Source of the DNA: Topomyia yanbarensis
Lineage: Eukaryota; Arthropoda; Insecta; Diptera; Culicidae
Length of the DNA: 64,000 nucleotides
Reading direction: 5' to 3'
Assembly: GCF_030247195.1 (NCBI RefSeq)
Contig: NC_080671.1
Location: 428,730,539-428,794,538, forward strand
Below, in pieces: positions 52,380 to 60,958 of this stretch. Every line of letters starts with the position of its first letter. Within the stretch, counting starts at the first letter, position 1. The position numbers were made by a program, and so were the translations under genes. The notes beneath the pieces were generated by a model, which made no database searches, was not told the DNA's origin, and saw only the letters and a list, made by a program, of their open reading frames with translations.

Positions 52380-52698
52380 GCACACTAAAAAAATCTGAAT
52401 TTTATCGTTGACGTAATTGCAAACATGACACAATTCAACAAACCGTAATTTACGAAATGACGGAACATTACCGTGTTCCGTTTAATTTTACATGAAACAT
52501 ATACTTTACATGCGCAATAACATAAAATTACACTTCCTACCATTCAGAACAAACGCTGTATGTGGAGTAAAATTACATGATTTACGAAATTAAACGTCAT
52601 GTAAAATTAAAATCAAACGTAAAACTAAGTCATTTTTGATGCTCGTATATGTCAGGGTCAGGAGACTAAAATTTACACTGTTTGTTCTAGGTGTGTGC
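52380..52698. mobile_element. MITE-like palindrome with GCACAC ends
   Basis: Short terminal inverts (GCACAC / GTGTGTGC) enclose AT-rich DNA with repeated ATGTAAAATTAAA-like words in both orientations around 52490-52615. No frame. The boundaries are approximate. Confidence 0.5.
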
Positions 52699-52779
52699 TT
52701 TCACTCATTAGTTCTGTTGATGTATCTCTACTAGTAAAAAGTTCGTTAAGCAAAGTTCCCTAAATTTCTAGATTTGAGT

Positions 52780-53053
52780 AATTCTAGAGAAAATTTTCAA
52801 TAGGACGTAAGTAACATTGAGAGCCTCTCTTTGTTTACTTTCTCTTTCGTTTATTACGACGTCATTACAACACTTTGCACTAATTTTCCAGTACATATCG
52901 AAAGCCGACGGGTTTTACTAGAATATTATGCGAAGAGTAGAGTAGTAAATGTTGAAATGGCCGAGTAATGAACAGAAGAGAAAGACCCCAAAGAGAATCT
53001 CTCATTGTTACTTACGTCCTATTGGAAATTTTCTCTAGATTTTCTCTAGAATT
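52780..53053. mobile_element. MITE with AATTCTAGAGAAAAT ends
   Basis: The left arm AATTCTAGAGAAAATTTTC then AATAGGACGTAAGTAAC is matched in inverse by the right arm, which has an extra TCTCTAGATTT duplication. Arm length is about 60 bp. Half of the same element occurs at 5310-5341. Confidence 0.8.
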
Positions 53054-53967
53054 ATCCGAACCGTGTAACTATCTTCTAGAGATTTACAAAGCTTTGAGGT
53101 TGCATTAAAGTTTCAGTAGATTTAAAATTCTTTAAATAAGAACTTTTTACCAATACAGATTTTTCTAACTGCTCACAAAAAAAATAATTTGACTGGAGAA
53201 ATGAAACGTCAGATCCGTTGGCCGCCTGAAGATAACCGGAATCAGCATTAATTGGCATACCTCGTTAAAATCTTAACTCTATTGATACTCTTAAGCAGCT
53301 GGAATGGCTAAGGACTACTAATTATACTAATTATCCAGGTTTATTCTTTCCTTCAATTCGATTCCGACTTCCCTTCTGATTATATTTACATTGCCATAAG
53401 TGCACCACTTTAATCCTGCTATATGGGTCAGGTCCAAGCAAGCCATTATGGGCACGGCCAACTTGGTTGTCTCTGTACAACAATTCAGCTGGCAGAAAGT
53501 TTTTTTGAAAATATGTTAGTTTTTAATTAGATCTCATGTTTACACTGTCGCCGGTGTGCTTACTCATCGTCGGTGAAGTGTACCTCCAAAAGGTCAGGAC
53601 TTCGGACCGGCTGTGTTTACTGCTTTATGCAACCTTGGGCTGCAGCAACTTTGTCGCCGCTCGCCTACTACCATCCACGTGTTGATTGTACATAAACGTG
53701 AAGATTATAATCTACAGCGTCGTCACAGGATAGGGTTATTTTCGAAGGAGCTCTTTGCACAAGACGAAAAATATGTTTCTTTTATCCTTACGGTCTACCC
53801 CTTAAGCTATGCAGGTTAGTGCCTTTGTGTTTGTGTTTCGTTTCGTTAATTTTTGTTAGGAGCCTGTTCTGATGTTTGCTAAATAGCCTGTCCTCTAACT
53901 TTACCTAACCCTTGCGAGTGCCTTCTTATCTTATACTAACGGAGTAATCCCTAGCCAGGGCTCTTAC

Positions 53968-54117
53968 CTCTTCGCCCACCGTGCTGGGGTACATGCGGTT
54001 CGGCAGGTTCTTCTCCAGGCTGAACTGGTCCTCGGTGGTCTTCCGGTACACCGGATTGTCAAAGTTCATCGAGGTCGAGTTTCGGTGCACGTAGTGTCGG
54101 TACACACAATAGGCAAT
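53968..54117 (-). CDS. LpR: Lipophorin receptor, cytoplasmic tail exon
   Basis: Fifty codons between a TTTCAG acceptor (54118) and a GTAAGAG donor (53967) encode the juxtamembrane and tail region, IAYCVYRHYVHRNS, then MNFDNPVYRKTTEDQFSLEK, then NLPNRMYPSTVGEE. FDNPVY is the NPxY endocytosis signal of LDL-receptor proteins, recognised by PTB-type adaptors. The whole stretch is characteristic of insect lipophorin receptors, which take up lipophorin at the plasma membrane. The preceding intron is 70 bp (54118-54187). Confidence 0.93.
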
Positions 54118-54187
54118 CTGAAATAGAAATAATTCTCATTGTAGTTTCTGGCTTGCAACACTGGTTAGTTTTTTTTCGGAAACTTAC

Positions 54188-54309
54188 TCCAAAGATGACA
54201 AAGGCAATGCCAGCGCAGATAGCGATAACGAGTGCGGCCACCACTCCGGAGTCGTTTTCCACCACACCCGGTTGGATGATGGTTCCGTCGGTACCGTTTC
54301 GCATGGTAG
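54188..54309 (-). CDS. LpR: Lipophorin receptor, transmembrane exon
   Basis: The exon runs from a CTCCAG acceptor (54310) to a GGA|GTAAGT donor and is 122 nt long, so the upstream intron is phase 1 and the downstream one phase 0. It encodes a short extracellular stalk with a possible N-glycosylation site (RNGTDG) and the membrane helix SGVVAALVIAICAGIAFVIFG, which continues into the next exon. The ligand-binding, EGF and YWTD exons must lie beyond 64000, since none is visible in the remaining 9.7 kb upstream. Confidence 0.9.
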
Positions 54310-55369
54310 CTGGAGGAGCGTGGCATGAAAGTAAAAGAGAATAAAGAATGAGACATATAAATAAATGTTGATTAAATATGACATAGGATTTTATTATCTG
54401 CATGATGATAACTGCACAACCCCCAGCGATGCGAATAAAAGGACATTTCCTTTTTGATGATTATCCTCAATAAAATCCCTTAACCTGGAACAATTCCTTC
54501 CTTTGCCACCATTTAGGAAGCACATTCTACAAGGATTTATCTCGTGTTAACACCGCACACCCATCTACTGTCACACAATCACACATAAACTCCGCCACCA
54601 GAAGACATAAACCGCAGAAAATTTAATGAAATAAGCAATGAAAACAGAAAAAGTATATTAATTAAAATCATTATATAGGTACGGGACAAAGTATCCGCTT
54701 GTTCACAATAAATAAACACAGATAAAACTTCCGACTTTCCGGCAGACTGAGCACGCTTCGCAAACAGGCTCACCCCAACCGCGTGGTGGGACAGCGAGCG
54801 TGCGAAATACGACGAACGACTACGCAAATGAACAACTTTTTCCTCCGAGTTGTGTTTGATTTATCAATCGATAGCGATAACTTTCTCTTAAAAGTCTCAA
54901 CTGTGTCTCCTCGTCGAAACGGTCAGTAGATGGTAGGTAGTAGCTATAGATTGCCGGCTGAAAACTCAAATAGAAATCCTTTCTACTCCTCCGCTGCTGG
55001 TTGTGACTGGCTGGTGTTGCCGAATGGCAAATAATTAAACAACTCTGTCATTTGAAGGGGTGCAGATGGCACGCTTGGAATCAAGCTGCTGCTACTACTG
55101 ATGAAACTCACTCACAGTGGCAAGTTAAATAGACGGAACGAAAAAGGTATCAAGTTGGAGTTGGACATTTTTGCTGGAGTGATAATTAAACACCACAGCG
55201 TTGAGTTTTCTACTTAAAAACTTTTTTGTTCGAGAGGGTACGAAATAGGAGCATTTACATCCTAATTTTTTTATCTTGAATTTTGACAGTATTTTTTATT
55301 CTGTTCGTCTAATTAATAGGCACAAATGCGTTAGCTTGGCGGCGCCAAATTCATTTTTTTTCAACATTT
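54310..55369 (-). other. Lipophorin receptor intron, no further exon seen
   Basis: AT-rich DNA between the transmembrane exon and the LOA-type element. The 82-codon frame at 54579-54827 has a hydrophobic stretch but no splice signals or homology that I recognise. Confidence 0.5.
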
Positions 55370-55690
55370 TGATGTCTTAAAACTAGGAGGTTACAATTTT
55401 GAAGTATGTTTTTATATAAAGAGGAAAAATTTTACAGCTTTCTTATAACTAGAAATACAATTCAATGTACAAGAGTGGGAACAATAGTGTTTTATAAGCA
55501 AAGTTTCAACAATCTTAAAACTAGGAATCCAGTTTGATACACAAGAGGGGAAACATAAGTTTTTTTATGAATAATTTTACAGCTATCGTAGAACTAAGAA
55601 CACAATTTGATATACAAGAAGGGGAACAAGTGTGAATGAGAAATTTTACAGCTATCTTAAAACTAGGAATACAGAATATAAATTTGATTT
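55370..55690 (-). repeat. About 70-bp tandem repeats at the 3' end of the LOA-type element
   Basis: Degenerate units marked by CTTAAAACTAGGA or a variant begin near 55377, 55442, 55514, 55586 and 55656; the last three intervals are 69-72 bp. Each contains TTTTACAGCT or a related block and an ACAAGAGGGGAA-like block. They abut the 3' UTR segment and probably form the 3' terminus of the retrotransposon. Confidence 0.75.
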
Positions 55691-56129
55691 ATTTCCAACA
55701 TCGGTATAGCAACAGTTGTGTCAGGGACAGGACATGATGACAGAGGGAGAAGAACAAAATTTCAGGCAAACGGGAGATCAGCGACATGACTTAGAGCCTC
55801 AGGCTACCATGATGTCAAGAACGATGGGTGAAATTCATCGGACCCACGGGGAATCGGGTTACTCTCGCTACAAGTTTTTTTTTATGCAGGCGTGATAAGG
55901 GCGACTGCGGTCCTATAATTGCACTCTGGTGCTGGTCGGCTCCACAAGGCAGGACAGGGAACTTTAAAAAATGAGAAATAAAAGTGAGGGGCTAAATTGG
56001 GATATTTATCGTTTTATTGAAATTGTAAATAAGGGGCATATAGGGGCGATCGCGATTTGCTAGCATATCCCGGGCTGGGACATTGGGTGGTCTAACTCGG
56101 GCCCGAAGGGAATCCTTTAACAGAGAACT
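55691..56129 (-). mobile_element. 3' UTR segment of the LOA/I-type retrotransposon
   Basis: Non-coding but not AT-rich, with GGACCCACGGGGAATCGG and GGCTCCACAAGGCAGGAC blocks on the plus strand. It lies between the terminal repeats and the CR1 insertion, in the place where the 3' UTR of the minus-strand element at 60959-63860 should be. The assignment is from position and from the interrupted C-terminus on the other side of CR1. Confidence 0.5.
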
Positions 56130-56430
56130 TTTTTTTTTGGTTCAGTGTATTCCTACCGATTAGTTGTTTACATAAATCGCTCCAACTATTTTTACTTTTT
56201 GACGAGATTTGTGAAATTTTTATCGTTGTTTGTCGTGTTAATCGACTCAGTATTTTGTTTTTAACATTGTTATTGTGCAGTGTGAAAGTGTCTCCTGTTT
56301 GCTTTTGTGTTGCGAAAAAATCAGCGAAGAACGTAACTGAGTGAACTTCTGTGACTTAACCACCAAAACTTTCCACCGAACGCAGCGCCATCTATATTTC
56401 ATTGTTCGCATTCTCAGATCGGCACGCATT

Positions 56431-57313
56431 ATGGCAAGTGCATGCGATCACTGCGCGAAAACCGTCAATTCGAATGACGACTTTATTGAATGTATGGGTT
56501 TTTGCAAAAATGTGGTACATATGCAATGTGGGAAACAACTTAACAAGCCGTTTTTGAAAGAAACTTGCGGAAAACCCAAACTTATTTTGGATGTGCAATG
56601 AATGTGTCAAGCTGATGAAGTTTGCTCGCTTTCACGACACCGTTTCTTCACTTGGATGTGTTATCGCTGCTATCGCTGGGAAAACGGATGACGTCTGTGC
56701 TCAACTAAAGGCCGAGTTATCCAAAAATAACCAGCAAATTTCGCGCCTGGCTAGAAAGGATTCAACAGCTACTCCAGTCCGGCCAAACTCCGGTACCTCT
56801 CGACCACCTCAGAAACGTCGTCGCGAGGATGGCCCTGATCCGAGCAATATTCTTGTTGGTGGTCGAAAGCTAGTCGATAATAGCAACATTGTTACGGTTC
56901 CACCTCCCGCGCCGTTGCTCTGGATGTATCTTTCCCGCTTTCATCCTAGCGTTAGCAAAGAGACTGTCGAAAAAATGTCAAAAGAAGGACTAAATTGTAA
57001 CGAGGAGATAAAGGTTATTTCGCTTGTTAAAAAAGGCATAGACGTCAGTACTTTGAACTTCATATCCTTCAAAGTTGGAGTTCACCCAAAGTACCGTGAT
57101 GCAGCTCTTAATCCTGACACATGGCCGCAAGGCATACTGTTCAGGGAATTCGAAGACAGCCGTACCCAGAACATTTGGAGCCCGCCGACTGATTTTCCAC
57201 CGCCTCCAGAAGAAGCATGTAACTCTCTAATGCAACCCGGCCCATCAATGGTCCTGCAGAGGACTCCGCAACGATTGGCCATGCCACTATACCAAGCCAC
57301 ACCGCCCTTGTGA
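56431..57313 (+). pseudogene. CR1-type ORF1 with PHD-like finger, one frameshift
   Basis: The ATG at 56431 opens MASACDHCAKTV with a Cys/His pattern (CDHC, ECMGFC, HMQC) that needs the downstream WMCNEC to complete a PHD-like zinc finger. A single base change in register near 56575 moves that half into the next frame, which runs to the stop at 57313. The rest includes a basic patch (PQKRRRED) and a folded C-terminal domain (VKKGIDVSTLNFISFKVG). ORF1 proteins of this type bind nucleic acid. With the frameshift the product is split, unless this is a sequencing error. Confidence 0.75.
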
Positions 57314-57361
57314 AGGAGTATCGATGCCGATCGCATACTGGGATGCAACGCAGTTGGTACT

Positions 57362-60300
57362 ATGGAAGCCCTCGATCCCCCCGCTACAGTCGAGCCCTTG
57401 CCGCCAGCGTTCATCAGTCGTCCCGGTCCTGTATGTGTGGGTGGGGAAAGGGTCTTCCAAGCCGCCTTTCTCGGCAAGTATTATAAAAATTGTAACGATA
57501 CAACGGTTGAACCGATTCACGCTTCTAGCTCATCGTACGACTCTCGCCGCAAGCTGCTACCACCCCGTTCCTGCTCTCCGCATTCCGCCATCGGGTTCCA
57601 ACGCATACTGGGACGCACCGCAGTTGGCACTATGGAAGCCCTCGATCCCCCCGCCACAGTCGAGCACTTGCAGCCAGCGATCATCAGTCGTCCCGGACCT
57701 ATGTGTGGGATGGGTGAAAGGGTCTTCCAACCTGCCGCAAATGGCAAGTATACATCTGTTCCGAACACTTCAAGCGCTGATGTATTCTTCGCTTCCAGTT
57801 TTTTGCCTTTTGCTCCGACATCTTGTTATCAGATGCCCACCATTTCTCTCGACGACCACGATAGTCGTATTTTGGGGCGCGACGCAGTTGATTCGGGATG
57901 CCTCGAATCCCTCACCACAGTCGACCAGGCGACCGTGAACCGTTCCGATACTGTTCGTGGGATTGACGAAAGGATCTTCCTACATGGCAACATGGCTTCG
58001 CTCTCTGCTGTACCTGATCCGTCCTCCAACAACATCGAGGTTTACTACCAGAATGTTGGTGGCTTAAATTCATCAACGGACAGCTATTTGCTCGCGACCA
58101 CGGGTTGCTGTTACGACATTATCGCCTTGACCGAGACGTGGCTCGACAACCGTACTCTGTCTCGCCAGGTCTTTGGTTCAACATTCGATGTCTACCGCTG
58201 TGACCGCAATGCCCACAAGACATCAGGCGGTGGTGTTCTTATCGCCGTTCGCCGTGGTATAAAAGCCCGAGTGATCAACGATGACCGGTGGGCGAGCTCC
58301 GAGCAAGTGTGGATATCAGTGAAACTTGCCGATCGCAATCTGTTCCTGTGTGTTGTGTATTTTCCACCTGACAGAATTCGTCATTCCAGCCTGATCGATG
58401 TACATCTTTCCTCCGTTTCTTTTATCGCCGCCCCGTCTGATGATATCGTTATACTGGGCGACTTCAACTTACCTGGCTTGACGTGGTGCCAAGCAAGTAA
58501 TGGTTTTCTACGATTGGATATCGAAAAATCTGCGCTTATTAATAATGCCAGTTGTATTTTGGACAACTACAGCAGCGCAACTCTTCGGCAAATTAATAAT
58601 GTCACCAACGAGAATGGACGTACATTGGACCTCTGCTTTGTAAGTGCCCGGGACTGCGCTCCGTACTGCTGCACTGCACCGACTCCTTTAGTCAAGCAGG
58701 TGCGTAATCATCCCCCACTACATCTTGTATTCGCTGGTAACTTAGGAGTGAATTTTGAAGACGTCTCAAGCTCTACCGTCTACGATTTTAAAAACGCTGA
58801 CTACGACAGCATCGTTAGCACGCTGTTGGATATAAACTGGGACGAAAATATTAACAATGACGACGCGAACGAAGCAGCGATGACGTTTTCTAGTATTCTT
58901 AACTACCTTATCGACCGCCATGTACCAAAACGAACAATTAGTACCGATGAACACCCTCCCTGGCAATCAACCGTCCTTAGACGTTTAAAATCTGCCAAAC
59001 GAGCTGCATTTAAAAAATTCTCGAAGCATAAGACACTTGCATTACGAAATCACTACTTTCAACTCAACCACGAATACAAACAACAAAGCAGACGCGCCTT
59101 TTTTAGACACCAGCGAAACGTCGAGCGTCAACTGAAATCCAATCCCAAGTCTTTCTGGAAGTATGTTAACGAGCAGCGAAAAGAATCCGGTTTGCCATCT
59201 TGTATGTCGTTTAATGGAGTTTTAGGCACTGACACTAAGGAAATTTGCGAACTGTTCTCCGACAAATTTTCAAGCGTTTTTTTTTCCAAAGAGCGCCTGC
59301 CACCACAAGTCGCTGCCGCCGCTAATTTAACTCCTTCTCTAGGACGAACCATCAACCGAATTTGTGTCGATAATGCTGCCATTCTTGCAGCAAATGCCAA
59401 ACTGGAAGCATCTTGTTCCCCGGGTCCAGATGGTGTTCCCTCGATTTTTGTCAAAAAGTGCATCAGCGGGCTTCTTGAACCACTTCGGCGAGTCTTCGAG
59501 CTATCACTCACTACTGGTACATTCCCTTCCTGCTGGAAAGCAGCGCACATGTTTCCAGTTCATAAAAAAGGAAACAAATCGGACATTGACAATTATCGGG
59601 GAATCTCGTGCTTAAGTGCTGTATCAAAACTGTTCGAGTTGGTTGTGTTAGATCCTATTTTCTTTCACTGCAAATATTACATTGCAGATGACCAACACGG
59701 TTTCATGACTAAACGATCGACAACGACAAACCTGCTCTCGTTCACAACATATGTAATGGATGGATTCGCTGACGGATTGCAAACCGATGCTATTTATATG
59801 GATCTATCTGCGGCCTTCGACAAAATCAACCATGATATCGCAATAGCGAAGTTGGACAAACTCGGCATTCATGGACAACTTCTGCGCTGGTTTCGTTCCT
59901 ACCTCGATGGAAGGCAACTCCAAATCAGCATTAAGGACTGTCTATCTGCACCATTCTTCGCTACATCCGGCATACCACAAGGAAGCCATCTCGGTCCAGT
60001 AATATTCCTCCTCTACTTTAATGACGTCAATTTCACATTACAAGGACCCCGCCTTTCTTTCGCCGACGACATGAAATTTTTTCAACAAATACGCGATAAA
60101 ACCGATGCCGAGCTTCTTCAGAGGGAACTGAACAGCTTTAGTACGTGGTGTGATCTAAACAGAATGGTTTTAAACCCGAGCAAATGCTCAATCGTTACGT
60201 TCACGCGGAAACGCCAACCGACTCAGTTTAACTACCATTTCTTCGGCTCGAGCATTCCATGGCACTCTCACATCAAAGATCTCGGAGTAATCATGGATTC

Positions 60301-60892
60301 GGCATTAACATTCAAACCACATACGTCATACATCGTGGATAAGGCATCACGACAGCTTGGGTTCATCTTCCGAATAGCGAAAAACTTCAGGGACGTATAT
60401 TGTCTTAAATCGCTTTACTGCGCGTTGGTCCGCTCAACGTTAGAATATTGTTCAGCTGTTTGGAATCCGTACTACCAGAACGGGATTGACAGAATCGAGG
60501 CTGTCCAACGCAGGTTCATACGCTTCGCCCTTCGTCATCTCCCATGGCGAAACAGATTTCAGCTGCCGAGCTATGAAAACCGTTGCCAGCTTATACACCT
60601 CGATAAACTCAGCATTCGGAGGGACTGCTCTCGAGCCCTGTTCGTCTCGGACTTACTCTCTGCCAGAGTGGATTGCCCTACAATCCTCGGACGTCTGGAT
60701 CTTCAAGCCCGCGTTCGAGCTCTACGCAATAACTCCCTTCTGCGAGTTCCGTTCAGGAGAACCAACTATGGTTGCCAGAGCGCTGTTACCGGACTCCAAC
60801 GAATTTTTAACAGTGTGGCGACGGCCTTTGACTTCAACAGGACGCGGAATGCGATAAAAGTGAAAATGTTGTCAATAATAAAATGTAATTAG
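57362..60892 (+). CDS. CR1-type ORF2 polyprotein (endonuclease and reverse transcriptase), 1176 aa
   Basis: The frame is uninterrupted from the ATG at 57362. The first 220 residues are three degenerate copies of an 89-residue segment (EALDPPATVE, RPGP, ERVFQ). An APE-type endonuclease follows (about 225-450; YYQNVGGLNS, ALTETWLD, ILGDFNLPG, NHPPLHLVF). The reverse transcriptase spans about 690-960: SPGPDGVPS, the YRGIS block, YMDLSAAFDKINH, GIPQGSHLGP and the catalytic LSFADD (about 900), then WCDLNRMVLNPSKC. The thumb and C-terminal region end at 60892. The product would nick target DNA and prime reverse transcription there. All main RT residues are present. Confidence 0.92.
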   Translation: MEALDPPATVEPLPPAFISRPGPVCVGGERVFQAAFLGKYYKNCNDTTVEPIHASSSSYDSRRKLLPPRSCSPHSAIGFQRILGRTAVGTMEALDPPATVEHLQPAIISRPGPMCGMGERVFQPAANGKYTSVPNTSSADVFFASSFLPFAPTSCYQMPTISLDDHDSRILGRDAVDSGCLESLTTVDQATVNRSDTVRGIDERIFLHGNMASLSAVPDPSSNNIEVYYQNVGGLNSSTDSYLLATTGCCYDIIALTETWLDNRTLSRQVFGSTFDVYRCDRNAHKTSGGGVLIAVRRGIKARVINDDRWASSEQVWISVKLADRNLFLCVVYFPPDRIRHSSLIDVHLSSVSFIAAPSDDIVILGDFNLPGLTWCQASNGFLRLDIEKSALINNASCILDNYSSATLRQINNVTNENGRTLDLCFVSARDCAPYCCTAPTPLVKQVRNHPPLHLVFAGNLGVNFEDVSSSTVYDFKNADYDSIVSTLLDINWDENINNDDANEAAMTFSSILNYLIDRHVPKRTISTDEHPPWQSTVLRRLKSAKRAAFKKFSKHKTLALRNHYFQLNHEYKQQSRRAFFRHQRNVERQLKSNPKSFWKYVNEQRKESGLPSCMSFNGVLGTDTKEICELFSDKFSSVFFSKERLPPQVAAAANLTPSLGRTINRICVDNAAILAANAKLEASCSPGPDGVPSIFVKKCISGLLEPLRRVFELSLTTGTFPSCWKAAHMFPVHKKGNKSDIDNYRGISCLSAVSKLFELVVLDPIFFHCKYYIADDQHGFMTKRSTTTNLLSFTTYVMDGFADGLQTDAIYMDLSAAFDKINHDIAIAKLDKLGIHGQLLRWFRSYLDGRQLQISIKDCLSAPFFATSGIPQGSHLGPVIFLLYFNDVNFTLQGPRLSFADDMKFFQQIRDKTDAELLQRELNSFSTWCDLNRMVLNPSKCSIVTFTRKRQPTQFNYHFFGSSIPWHSHIKDLGVIMDSALTFKPHTSYIVDKASRQLGFIFRIAKNFRDVYCLKSLYCALVRSTLEYCSAVWNPYYQNGIDRIEAVQRRFIRFALRHLPWRNRFQLPSYENRCQLIHLDKLSIRRDCSRALFVSDLLSARVDCPTILGRLDLQARVRALRNNSLLRVPFRRTNYGCQSAVTGLQRIFNSVATAFDFNRTRNAIKVKMLSIIKCN

Positions 60893-60958
60893 TTTAATCA
60901 ACCACCATTGGGGCCAAGGGGCCTGTTGGTGAAGGTAATAAACAACAACAACAACAAC

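Larger units (their letters stand above)
41595..53967 (-). other. LpR: Last intron of the lipophorin receptor gene, 12.4 kb
   Basis: The intron is bounded by GAAGAG|GTAAGAG at 53968/53967 and TTTTAG|GCC at 41595/41594. It holds the hAT MITE (42154-42441), two foldback elements (44270-45464 and 50262-50788), a hAT-like element (46858-48098), a perfect hairpin (49526-49597) and two MITEs (52380-52698 and 52780-53053). Between them, 42450-44269, 45465-46857, 48099-49525, 50789-52379 and 53054-53960 are AT-rich sequences in which I see no gene. Confidence 0.75.
56130..60958 (+). mobile_element. CR1-type non-LTR retrotransposon, nearly intact
   Basis: A 5' leader (to 56430), ORF1 with a PHD-like finger (one frameshift), a complete ORF2 with endonuclease and reverse transcriptase, and a 3' end of TTGGGGCCAAGGGGCC followed by a (CAA)n tail near 60940-60957. 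The element splits a LOA/I-type copy of opposite orientation and sits in an intron of the lipophorin receptor gene, antisense to that gene. The 5' boundary is approximate, and no target duplication was resolved. Confidence 0.85.

Noticed and set aside
54579..54827. 82-codon minus-strand frame with a hydrophobic segment, considered as an upstream receptor exon
   Set aside because: No matching splice sites and no EGF, YWTD or stalk-like sequence.
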